6,692 bases of DNA from an uncultured Gemmataceae bacterium (GCA_937922175.1 CAKZUU010000450.1:1-6692); one strand, 5' to 3'. Shown: positions 1 through 6,503, numbered from the stretch's first letter. The notes: generated by a model from the letters alone, not told the origin. A program made the numbers and translations.

Positions 1-367
1 ATCGAACGACAGCTTTGCCGCCGCCATCCGCACCCTCGCAAGCGATGAGATAACCGTTCGCATCGAAAAACAGGCCATTCGATTTCCGACTATCGTCGAT
101 AAACACTGTGGTTTGGCCCGTCTTGGGATCGAAACGGAGGATTTGGCCTTTGTCGGCCCCCATCGGAATATCCGAGAAGTAAATGGAACCGTCAGGGGCA
201 CAAGCAGGCCCCTCGGTCAGCCCTCCTCGAATCGGAGCAGTTCGCGTGAACAGTTTCTCCAATTTCGTTCCTGGCGCGAAGACGTCTCCGCTCGGCGGCG
301 GTAAGTCGTCCGCAACACACATCATGCCAGCGGAGAGCGATACGACGAAGACGGCTGCAAAACGCAT
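1..367 (-). CDS. SMP-30/gluconolactonase/LRE-like secreted protein, N-terminal part (runs off left edge)
   Basis: 122 codons are visible, from an ATG at 367 to the window edge; the C-terminal part is missing. Residues 1-19 form a Sec signal peptide (Met-Arg, hydrophobic core, probable cut after CVA before DD), so the protein is predicted to be exported. The mature part reads as the first blades of an SMP-30-type beta-propeller. It has LTEGPA at 50-55, where Glu52 matches the family's N-terminal metal-ligand Glu, then APDGSIYFSDIP, ILRFDPKTG, and SNGLFFDANGYLIACEG, where Asn97 fits a conserved active-site Asn. Family members hydrolyse sugar lactones or other esters using one divalent metal; the substrate cannot be told here. 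The start is supported by a GGAGGA ribosome-binding site 8 nt upstream and by the signal peptide that follows. The gene diverges from the TIGR03067-type gene. Other six-bladed propellers (NHL, strictosidine-synthase-like) are less likely given the TEGP and SNG motifs. Confidence 0.88.
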   Translation of the reverse strand, partial: MRFAAVFVVSLSAGMMCVADDLPPPSGDVFAPGTKLEKLFTRTAPIRGGLTEGPACAPDGSIYFSDIPMGADKGQILRFDPKTGQTTVFIDDSRKSNGLFFDANGYLIACEGADGGGKAVVR

Positions 368-375
368 GGATCGAT

Positions 376-381
376 TCCTCC
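376..381 (-). promoter_or_regulatory. Shine-Dalgarno site of the SMP-30-like gene
   Basis: On the minus strand this reads GGAGGA, 8 nt upstream of the ATG at 367. It is a strong match to the anti-SD sequence and fixes the start codon. Confidence 0.75.
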
Positions 382-406
382 AGGGGTGGCGAGCAATCGA
401 ATCACC

Positions 407-435
407 AAGCTAACGGCTGAATCCTGCGGCGTCAA
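407..435 (-). promoter_or_regulatory. Candidate sigma70-type promoter for the SMP-30-like gene
   Basis: On the minus strand a -35-like TTGACG (430-435, 5 of 6 to consensus) is separated by 17 bp from a -10-like TAGCTT (407-412, only 3 of 6). Predicted transcription would start near 400, giving a leader of about 33 nt that includes the ribosome-binding site. The -35 and spacing are good and the -10 is poor, so this is a plausible candidate only. Confidence 0.4.
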
Positions 436-436
436 G

Positions 437-454
437 CACCTGATCGGCCACCTG
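437..454. repeat. Short direct repeat CACCTG x2, 12-bp period, upstream of the minus-strand promoter
   Basis: CACCTG occurs at 437-442 and again at 449-454. The repeat lies immediately upstream of the candidate -35 at 430-435 of the SMP-30-like gene. A 12-bp period puts the copies slightly more than one helical turn apart, as can be seen in activator half-sites. Two six-base copies can easily arise by chance. Confidence 0.25.
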
Positions 455-502
455 GCGAAGATCTCGTCCGACAGTGAGACCGCAATGCTCGCGTGATTGG
501 TG

Positions 503-532
503 TTCCCCTGAGACGAGAGTGTTGAGTATACT
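503..532 (+). promoter_or_regulatory. Candidate promoter of the TIGR03067-type gene, -10 inside a palindrome
   Basis: TATACT at 527-532 is a 5 of 6 match to a -10 box. A weak -35 (TTCCCC, 503-508) lies 18 bp upstream. The -10 sits inside the perfect 10-bp palindrome GAGTATACTC (524-533), so a dimeric repressor could cover it, or the palindrome may simply reflect the -10. The predicted leader to the ATG at 577 is about 38 nt. Confidence 0.35.
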
Positions 533-561
533 CGGTCGATCTTGCCAGCGCGAGGATCGTC

Positions 562-569
562 AAGGAGGA
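562..569 (+). promoter_or_regulatory. Strong Shine-Dalgarno site for the TIGR03067-type gene
   Basis: AAGGAGGA lies 7 nt before the ATG at 577, a near-perfect anti-SD match. It selects 577 over the overlapping out-of-frame ATG at 542. Confidence 0.8.
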
Positions 570-576
570 CGCCACG

Positions 577-1002
577 ATGCGTGGGGCAACAGCCACCATC
601 ATCTTACTCGCCATCGGTTGTGGAGCGCTCGCCGATGAGACGCAGCGAGAATACGAGCGTTTCCAAGGTCAGTGGCGAGTCGTTCGGTTGGAAGAAAACG
701 GCGAAGCCGAGCCGGACGACGAGCTTCGCCGATTCCGTCTGACAATTCGGGGAAGATCCATCATGGTCGACCTGGAAGGTCAAAGGCAAACCACGGAGTT
801 TCGTATCGACCCGACCCAGCAACCCAAACAGATCACTTTGATCCCGCATTACGGGGAAGACAAGGGAAAGACATTTCACGGGATTTACGATATTCAGGGA
901 AATCACCTTCGGATCTGTGCGACGCGTCTGCCCGATCGACCCAAGGTGTTTGAATCAAGGCGGGGGCTGTTGTTATTGGTCCTGGAACGGCAAGGCGATT
1001 GA
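577..1002 (+). CDS. Small exported TIGR03067-type protein (planctomycete-specific, function unknown)
   Basis: 141 residues. Residues 1-19 are an export signal. Cleavage could be by signal peptidase I after ALA19, or the protein could be a lipoprotein if AIGC (Cys15) acts as a degenerate lipobox. The mature part follows the TIGR03067 pattern, known mainly from Planctomycetes. It has FQGQWRVVRLEENGE (about 29-43), a beta-rich stretch RLTIRGRSIMVDLEG, the FRIDPTQQPKQITL segment (about 75-88), GKTFHGIYDIQGNHLRICAT (about 97-116), RPKVFES, and a final LLLVLER strand. The expected fold is a small beta-barrel; no catalytic residues are recognised and no biochemical role is established for the family. 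Proteins of this type often occur as many paralogues per genome. It is followed by the DedA gene on the same strand after 70 bp, so read-through is possible but no translational coupling is seen. Confidence 0.88.
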   Translation: MRGATATIILLAIGCGALADETQREYERFQGQWRVVRLEENGEAEPDDELRRFRLTIRGRSIMVDLEGQRQTTEFRIDPTQQPKQITLIPHYGEDKGKTFHGIYDIQGNHLRICATRLPDRPKVFESRRGLLLLVLERQGD

Positions 1003-1008
1003 AAGCGC

Positions 1009-1036
1009 TTGGCCGTGCGAGCGAATGTTGTATCTT
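1009..1036 (+). promoter_or_regulatory. Candidate promoter of the DedA-family gene
   Basis: TTGGCC (1009-1014) and TATCTT (1031-1036) are each 4 of 6 to the sigma70 consensus and are separated by 16 bp. The predicted start near 1043 would leave a leader of about 30 nt. The alternative is read-through from the preceding gene, whose stop is only 70 bp before the DedA start. Confidence 0.3.
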
Positions 1037-1072
1037 CAGGAAAGAACGGTGGCGTGACCAATAGGGCAGCGC

Positions 1073-1825
1073 ATGAGTGATTTGATCGATCAACTAATGC
1101 TTTTAGCTTCGGTATTGTTCAACACTCAAGCGTTGATGGAAACGCTCAGCCGACCGGAGTTCCTGCTCGCAACGTTCGTGATGCTGAATCTCATTATTTT
1201 TACGGAAACAGGGCTTCTCGTTGGATTCTTCTTGCCCGGCGACTCGCTTCTCGTCACCACGGGCATTGTCTTTCGGAATTTGATTCATGAGCAGGGCTGT
1301 TCCGAGTGGTTGGTGCCTTTGCTGCTCGTCACGTTGTCAATATCCGCCATTTTGGGAGATTCGGTCGGTTATGCCATCGGCCGGCGAACGGGTCCACGGA
1401 TCTTTCGCCGCGAAAAATCGTTCTTCTTCCGAAAAGACCATTTGTTGGCAGCCCAAGCGTTTTACGAACGGCACGGCGGCAAAACGATCGTTTTAGCACG
1501 ATTCATGCCCATTCTGCGAACGTTTGCTCCTGTTGTCGCCGGTGTCGGTCGGATGGAATATCGACGGTTTGTCTTCTACAACATTTTTGGCGGGATCGGC
1601 TGGGTCATCAGCATGATTCTGACAGGTTACTTCCTGCCGCCTCTGATCGACCCCGTTTTGCAGCCATTCTTGGGGCCGGATTTCAAGATTCAACGTCACA
1701 TCGAGAAAGTCATTGTCATCGTCGTCCTGCTGTCCATCTCGCCGGGGATCGTGGCGTGGCTGCGGCATCGGCTCAAGAGGCATCGGAACGACGCCACTGA
1801 ACCTGCCATCTCGTCCTCGGCTTGA
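1073..1825 (+). CDS. DedA-family (SNARE-associated / VTT domain) inner-membrane protein
   Basis: 250 residues, a normal length for DedA proteins, which are membrane transporters or scramblases. Some members flip undecaprenyl phosphate or other phospholipids and support envelope homeostasis and membrane potential; which lipid this one handles cannot be read. Hallmarks are visible. The first re-entrant/TM unit (about 30-66) carries Glu45 in TETGLL and the FFLPGDSLL motif (52-60, Asp57). GDSVGYAIGRRTGP (95-108) follows. The second unit has ERHGGKTIVLARFMPILRTFAP (132-153) with Arg143, Pro146, Arg149 and Pro153, then GVGRMEYRRFVFYN and TM helices at about 169-190 and 212-230. The C-terminal tail is basic (RHRLKRHR), as expected for a cytoplasmic end. 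The start ATG has a weak AGGG six nt upstream; no better in-frame start was found. The stop lies 3 bp from the stop of the converging giant gene. Confidence 0.95.
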   Translation: MSDLIDQLMLLASVLFNTQALMETLSRPEFLLATFVMLNLIIFTETGLLVGFFLPGDSLLVTTGIVFRNLIHEQGCSEWLVPLLLVTLSISAILGDSVGYAIGRRTGPRIFRREKSFFFRKDHLLAAQAFYERHGGKTIVLARFMPILRTFAPVVAGVGRMEYRRFVFYNIFGGIGWVISMILTGYFLPPLIDPVLQPFLGPDFKIQRHIEKVIVIVVLLSISPGIVAWLRHRLKRHRNDATEPAISSSA

Positions 1826-1828
1826 TTT

Positions 1829-4800
1829 TCAACGTGATGGTTGGGGTTTCAGTCGCACCTCTCGCAGATCGACCAAGGCACCTTTCAACGGCGGGACCGG
1901 CCGAACAACGATCGCTGCCCCAGGCATCAGGGTGATGACACCGACTTCCTGTGTCACGTACCGATCCCATCCCCCCGTCGAGGGGACGCGGAAATTGAGT
2001 TGGTGCCCGCCAGCTTCGATGCGAAGTTGATTGCCGCTGCTCGCTGCATCGCAGGCGAATTCGAGCTCGACGAGATAGCGCCCCGGTTGTGCCAATTCGA
2101 CATTCCAGACCGCGTGATCCTGCTCGCCCGACCAAAACCCCAGGTTCTTGAACTCGGATTCGAACGTGATCTGATCGCCGAAGATGGCACACGCTTCCGC
2201 CGGAAGTCGGAATGAGCCGTCGGATTGGGCTTTGACTGTTTGGGGGCGATTGCCCGGCACCTGCTTGGACGGCCGGCCCGACGCTTGCAGAAATGCGATC
2301 AGGTCCGCCATGGCAGCGGGAGGAATCTCCGTTTCGAGACCTTCAGGCATGAGCGAACGACCGGTATTGATGAGGTCTTCCAGATCGGAGCGAAGCAACT
2401 CATGCTTGGTGCCACCCGCGGCAAGCAAAACGATACTGCCCGCAGTCTCAGCTTGGAGCATACCGCTCAGTTGCCGTCCGTCGCGGGTATTCGCTTGGAG
2501 CAAAGCGTATCGACCGTCCAAGGCTCGGTTTGGATCGAGAATGGCCACGAGCCAAGAGGTCAGGTCTCTGGCGGTGACGGCCGCTAGATCCGGGCCGAGA
2601 GCGTGCCCCGTGGCACCCAATCGATGGCACGGAGCGCAAGAGCGAGCGAAAACGTCGCTGCCGCGACGAGCATCACCCTTCAGTTTCGACAAAGAGACCA
2701 GATACGAATCGACCAGCCGCTGACGGTTCGCGTCAATCCCGCCTTCCAGAAGTTTTTCCACCCGCGTGCGGGTCTCCGAAGGTGCATTTCGTAACAGGGT
2801 GCTCCTCTGTTGAGTATTCAAGTCGGATGGACGAATGACTCCGGATTCGAGCGCCGATACAAGAGGCTCGATCCAAGAGCGACGGCTGAGTAGCAGATCC
2901 ATCACGACAGGCCGTTGAGTTGGCGTCAATTCCCGCCAGATTTCGACGATGGATGCGGCAACGTGCAGAGAATCGACCGTGCCAAGGCGATCGAGCGCGG
3001 CACGCTGAAGTTCGGGCGGCGACACGGGGCGGACAAAGCTGACCAAACGACGAACATCGGCGTCCGCATGTCGTGGCGACCGGCCGAGAAATCGAATGGC
3101 CAACGCCTTCTCCTCTAATGAGCTTTTTTCATCCTCCAACAAGCGCCGCGCGTCCTGCGACCATGCGTCGATCATCGACTTGAGGGAATCAGGCCACGGT
3201 TCACGTCGTCGGTCGATCGACTCGACCATCGCCGCCAGCAATCGCAAACGATCGACGACACCGATCTGTGCCGCCGAAATTTCGCGGATGAGCGTCTCCC
3301 ATTGGGAAGTTGGGAGCATGACCGGCACCAAGGACCACGCTGAGGACAGCACTTCCCGTGAAGAGGGCTGGGCACCATTTTTGACGAGATTCGCGAGGAA
3401 GGGGGACAAAGTCTCCGGAGACAGAGAGCTTAGAATGGCCGAGCGAAAATAAGGGTCTCGACCATCCTGGGCAGCCAGCCGAGCCAAGACGGCCGCCGAG
3501 GTATCGGATTTTGCGACACCGAGGCTGTACGCCAACTGGCATCGGACCCGAAGATCGTCGTCCTTCTCCCGACGAGAGACCTCTTCCCGCCACTCGGCGT
3601 GAGTCGCGACGAGTGGTTCAGCCCAACGGATGGCCCAGCGGCGGACAGCGGCACTCGAATCGTTCAAGGCCGCTCGCAACGTCGATTCGTCAAGCCGTTT
3701 CGTCGTTCCCAGCACACACAGGGCATGCAACCGACCCCGAGGACCACCTTTTCGGATAAGTTGTCGGAGTTCGTCGGTCGCCGCTGGGGCGAGTTCGATC
3801 AGACGTCGCTGAGCGAGATCACGCACCACGCCGTTGGGCGAATCCAACGTTTGCACCAATTCTGGGGGAGAAAGAGCCGCCAACGGTGGAACTTTCCTGG
3901 CTGACTTTCCCACCGGAACGACTCGGTAGATTCGGCCTCGATCGGCTCCAGCCCGGACGTCCAACTCCGCCAGGCGATCGGGCGGAATCCATCTCGGATG
4001 TTCGATGACAAAACGGTACATATCGACGACCCAAAGCGCCCCGTCGGGTCCGGTTCGCACTTGCACTGGTCGGAACCATGAATCGGTCGAGGCTAAGAAT
4101 TCACGGGATTGCTCGTCATCGGCTCGACGGCCTCGATACGTCAAGCCGCGTGGCTCGAGGACACGGCGGGTGACGACATTATGAACCGGTTCGCAGATGA
4201 AAGCATTTCCCCCGTATTCGGCTCCGAGCCAATCGTCCCGATAAATCGTCGGTGCGCAGGCGGAGGTCACTCGACCCGCATGGTGCAAATCGTTGAAGCG
4301 ACGTTGCAACCGACTCACGGGAAACAGCCGATTCGGGTCGGCATCGCCCGTCGTCACGTCGACGCGGGCAGGCGGTACATGGAAGTTGGGGTTTCGACGA
4401 AGATACGATTCGTCCAGCGGGTAATGCCAAAGCAAATTGCTATTGTCGTTGCCGAACCAATCTCCCTCATCGTTGCGGACGCGACCCTGCTGCGACAACC
4501 CCGACACCGCCTCGGGCAGACCATGCTCCGGATGAAAACGCAGATCACGACCGCCCAGGTCGATCGAGATCGCCGGTCCGATCTTGGCCGTGATTCGACC
4601 GCCCATGAGACCACTTGCCGCGTAAACCCAGCCGTCTAAACCATCGCTCAGTCCATTCACCCGAGCTTGGAAGTTGGAGACGTCAAAGCCTGTCAGAATG
4701 ACTCGCCGAATGTCCGCCCGCCCGTCGCCGTCGGTATCTTCAAGGTAGAGCACGTCGGGAGCGGCACAAACGAGGACACCTTTTCTCCACGCCATCACAC

Positions 4801-6412
4801 CGGTGGGAAAGGGGAGGTCCTCGGCGAGGGTCACGGCCTGATCGTATCGGCCATCGGCGTTCGTGTCGAGAAGATACTTGACCCGCCCTCCAGGCTTGTA
4901 ATTCCCGTCGACGCCCGTGGGATAGTCGTACATTTCAACGACCCAAAGTTTGCCGTCCGGCCCCCAGTCGATGGCGACAGGACTTTGCACCAAGGGCTCG
5001 GCAGCGGCCAATTCGACTTGCAGTCCCGGTTTCACTTGGATGGCTCGTCGTGATTCTTCTGGCTCTCGAGGCGGGGGAAATTCGTTTGGATCGCGCACAC
5101 CACGGAAACATTCGGGGAGTTGACGTCGCACCTCTTCGATGATGCGCTGTTCGACATCCGGGGCAAAGCGGGTGGGGCGATTGTAGTAAATCATGGCGCC
5201 CTCTGCCTCGTAGCCGCCTTCGTTCAAGATGCGAACCGAAGGGATATAGCAAGGGACGTCGTTGGCATAAGCCGTGACCCAGATGCGTGAGGCATCGAAC
5301 TGCCGCTTCAGCCGCAGCGAATAATCAACCACCACCTCCCCGCCGAGAAAAACCATGACCAGATCGTCGCCAAAGACCCAACTCTGCACAGGGTAGGGGA
5401 GCGTCGTCGGCAAGGTGTCCCCGGCATCCAGCCGTTTGATCTGGACCTGGGCGTGATAGCCGATGGCCCCGGGCTGCTTCGCCCGTTGCTCCCACTCGGC
5501 GCGGGATGGAATCTTGTCGAACTGTAAAGTGATCGAGGCATAACTGGTTTTCGTCGGTGGTTTGAGCCTTTTCCACTTGCCTTTCATCAGCCGCTGCACC
5601 TCGGCTGCCAGGGCTTCGCCATGTTGCAGGGAGAATTTGAGACCCGTTCGCGGCGAGGGGTTCGCATCCGCTCCACAACCAATTGAGACCATCGCCACGC
5701 AGCCAGGGATCGATCGCTCGATCAATTCTTGAGCGTGACCAGCCCAATCGCCGTGGATACGATTGAAATCGCCCCCTAGCGTGGTGCAGTGGCACGCATA
5801 GTTGGCGAGGACCGCGCGAATTCCGCCTTGGGCATCGGTGACCCGGACCACAGGCAAATCATGATCAACCGGACCATTCGCCGTTCGCCGGTTCGCGGCA
5901 AAGCCGACCTTTCCCCGAGCGAATTCGATCAACGATGGCTGACGTGCTTTGATCGCCTCTTCGACGACTGTGACAAGTTTTTGCGTCAGTTCCCGGGTAT
6001 AACGGTCGATGTTTCTCTGATGCTCTGGGGGGATCGGCATGCCAAACAGGGTCGGGGCCACGTTGGTTAACATCGGTGCCGAGTGAGTATGACTGGAACA
6101 AACGGCCAGGCGGCTTCGATCCCAACCGAAGCGTTCCTTCAACCGCCTGGCGACGACCCCGTTGACTTCTTCCGGCACGCCAAGGTTATCGACTGTCAAA
6201 AGCACCACGCCGTTTTGATCATCGCCGATGGCCATCGCCTTGGCCCAGATGCGCTGTTCGACGCCGTCGGATTCCTCACGGCGGTTGCCGTACCCGCTCA
6301 ATCGGACTCGATAGTCGGGAGTGATGTCGATTCGAGCCACACCAACGGGGATTCGGTCCTCACCGAACGTCAGCGCGGGAATCAAAAACAGCAGAGCGCA
6401 ACTGGTACGCAT
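1829..6412 (-). CDS. Giant secreted fusion: ceramidase-like hydrolase, dehydrogenase propeller, HEAT repeats, c-type haem module, beta-sandwich
   Basis: 1527 residues. Residues 1-17 are a signal peptide (cut near TFG before ED); no other membrane segment is seen, so the protein should act outside the cytoplasm. (1) About 19-440: neutral/alkaline ceramidase-like domain. It has GVARIDITP, SSHTHSAP (His108, His110), NYACHCTTLGG (His208), GCGADANP (245-252), LGGE (Glu359) and NDVPCYIPS (Tyr389). The Zn-ligand pattern is kept, but Asn251 sits where ceramidases have the Ser of GDVSPN. (2) About 455-835: TIGR02604-type quinoprotein-dehydrogenase-like propeller. It has SPVAIDWGPDGKLWVVEMYDYP, Asp-rich loops DTNADGRYD (516-524) and DTDGDGRAD (559-567), and closing DGALWVVDMYRFVIEHP. 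(3) About 845-1240: degenerate HEAT-like helical repeats. (4) About 1245-1378: TIGR02603-type haem domain, CAPCH (1259-1263), probable distal Met1355 in SLMPEGLE. (5) About 1395-1524: beta-rich CBM6/35-like domain with GWDRY and LVDLREVRL. No Shine-Dalgarno site is evident; the start is chosen for the signal peptide. Substrate unknown. Domain order is certain; roles are inferred. Confidence 0.93.
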   Translation of the reverse strand: MRTSCALLFLIPALTFGEDRIPVGVARIDITPDYRVRLSGYGNRREESDGVEQRIWAKAMAIGDDQNGVVLLTVDNLGVPEEVNGVVARRLKERFGWDRSRLAVCSSHTHSAPMLTNVAPTLFGMPIPPEHQRNIDRYTRELTQKLVTVVEEAIKARQPSLIEFARGKVGFAANRRTANGPVDHDLPVVRVTDAQGGIRAVLANYACHCTTLGGDFNRIHGDWAGHAQELIERSIPGCVAMVSIGCGADANPSPRTGLKFSLQHGEALAAEVQRLMKGKWKRLKPPTKTSYASITLQFDKIPSRAEWEQRAKQPGAIGYHAQVQIKRLDAGDTLPTTLPYPVQSWVFGDDLVMVFLGGEVVVDYSLRLKRQFDASRIWVTAYANDVPCYIPSVRILNEGGYEAEGAMIYYNRPTRFAPDVEQRIIEEVRRQLPECFRGVRDPNEFPPPREPEESRRAIQVKPGLQVELAAAEPLVQSPVAIDWGPDGKLWVVEMYDYPTGVDGNYKPGGRVKYLLDTNADGRYDQAVTLAEDLPFPTGVMAWRKGVLVCAAPDVLYLEDTDGDGRADIRRVILTGFDVSNFQARVNGLSDGLDGWVYAASGLMGGRITAKIGPAISIDLGGRDLRFHPEHGLPEAVSGLSQQGRVRNDEGDWFGNDNSNLLWHYPLDESYLRRNPNFHVPPARVDVTTGDADPNRLFPVSRLQRRFNDLHHAGRVTSACAPTIYRDDWLGAEYGGNAFICEPVHNVVTRRVLEPRGLTYRGRRADDEQSREFLASTDSWFRPVQVRTGPDGALWVVDMYRFVIEHPRWIPPDRLAELDVRAGADRGRIYRVVPVGKSARKVPPLAALSPPELVQTLDSPNGVVRDLAQRRLIELAPAATDELRQLIRKGGPRGRLHALCVLGTTKRLDESTLRAALNDSSAAVRRWAIRWAEPLVATHAEWREEVSRREKDDDLRVRCQLAYSLGVAKSDTSAAVLARLAAQDGRDPYFRSAILSSLSPETLSPFLANLVKNGAQPSSREVLSSAWSLVPVMLPTSQWETLIREISAAQIGVVDRLRLLAAMVESIDRRREPWPDSLKSMIDAWSQDARRLLEDEKSSLEEKALAIRFLGRSPRHADADVRRLVSFVRPVSPPELQRAALDRLGTVDSLHVAASIVEIWRELTPTQRPVVMDLLLSRRSWIEPLVSALESGVIRPSDLNTQQRSTLLRNAPSETRTRVEKLLEGGIDANRQRLVDSYLVSLSKLKGDARRGSDVFARSCAPCHRLGATGHALGPDLAAVTARDLTSWLVAILDPNRALDGRYALLQANTRDGRQLSGMLQAETAGSIVLLAAGGTKHELLRSDLEDLINTGRSLMPEGLETEIPPAAMADLIAFLQASGRPSKQVPGNRPQTVKAQSDGSFRLPAEACAIFGDQITFESEFKNLGFWSGEQDHAVWNVELAQPGRYLVELEFACDAASSGNQLRIEAGGHQLNFRVPSTGGWDRYVTQEVGVITLMPGAAIVVRPVPPLKGALVDLREVRLKPQPSR

Positions 6413-6453
6413 GGGAAAGACTCGGCAGGGACAAATTCGGCAGGCTGCGGCAA

Positions 6454-6482
6454 ATTTTAGGATGTGACCGATTGAATCACAA
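6454..6482 (-). promoter_or_regulatory. Candidate sigma70-type promoter of the giant fusion gene
   Basis: On the minus strand TTGTGA (6477-6482, 4 of 6) and TAAAAT (6454-6459, 5 of 6) are separated by exactly 17 bp. Transcription would start near 6447, leaving a leader of about 35 nt before the ATG at 6412 with no recognisable ribosome-binding site. This is the best-looking promoter in the window and suggests the giant gene is transcribed on its own rather than from the gene upstream. Confidence 0.55.
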
Positions 6483-6503
6483 GGAGCAGCCGACGAGAAG
6501 TTG

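Noticed and set aside
542..742. 66-residue plus-strand frame starting before the TIGR03067-type gene
   Set aside because: The strong AAGGAGGA site and signal peptide point to the ATG at 577 in another frame; this frame has no ribosome-binding site or motif.
455..835. Calling the giant protein a bona fide membrane-bound dehydrogenase (positions here are residue numbers)
   Set aside because: The family name is historical. No membrane helix besides the signal peptide is visible and no PQQ or flavin site was identified, so only a dehydrogenase-like propeller is claimed.
1003..1010. Palindrome AAGCGCTT just after the TIGR03067-type gene
   Set aside because: Eight bases with no loop cannot form a hairpin terminator and the match is within chance expectation for this base composition.
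1306..1800. 164-residue plus-strand frame overlapping the DedA gene
   Set aside because: It is an alternative frame of the DedA coding sequence; the DedA frame has the conserved motifs and membrane helices.
1773..2192. 139-residue minus-strand frame across the DedA/giant-gene junction
   Set aside because: It overlaps both real genes out of frame and has a low-complexity Arg/Ser/Gly-rich composition without a domain.
2184..2723. 179-residue plus-strand frame opposite the haem domain
   Set aside because: The opposite strand encodes the CAPCH haem module and its flanks with clear family conservation; the plus-strand product shows no motif.
4109..4639. 176-residue plus-strand frame inside the giant gene
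   Set aside because: It lies wholly opposite strongly recognisable propeller coding sequence, has no known domain, no good ribosome-binding site and an arginine/proline-skewed composition typical of antisense frames in G+C-rich DNA.
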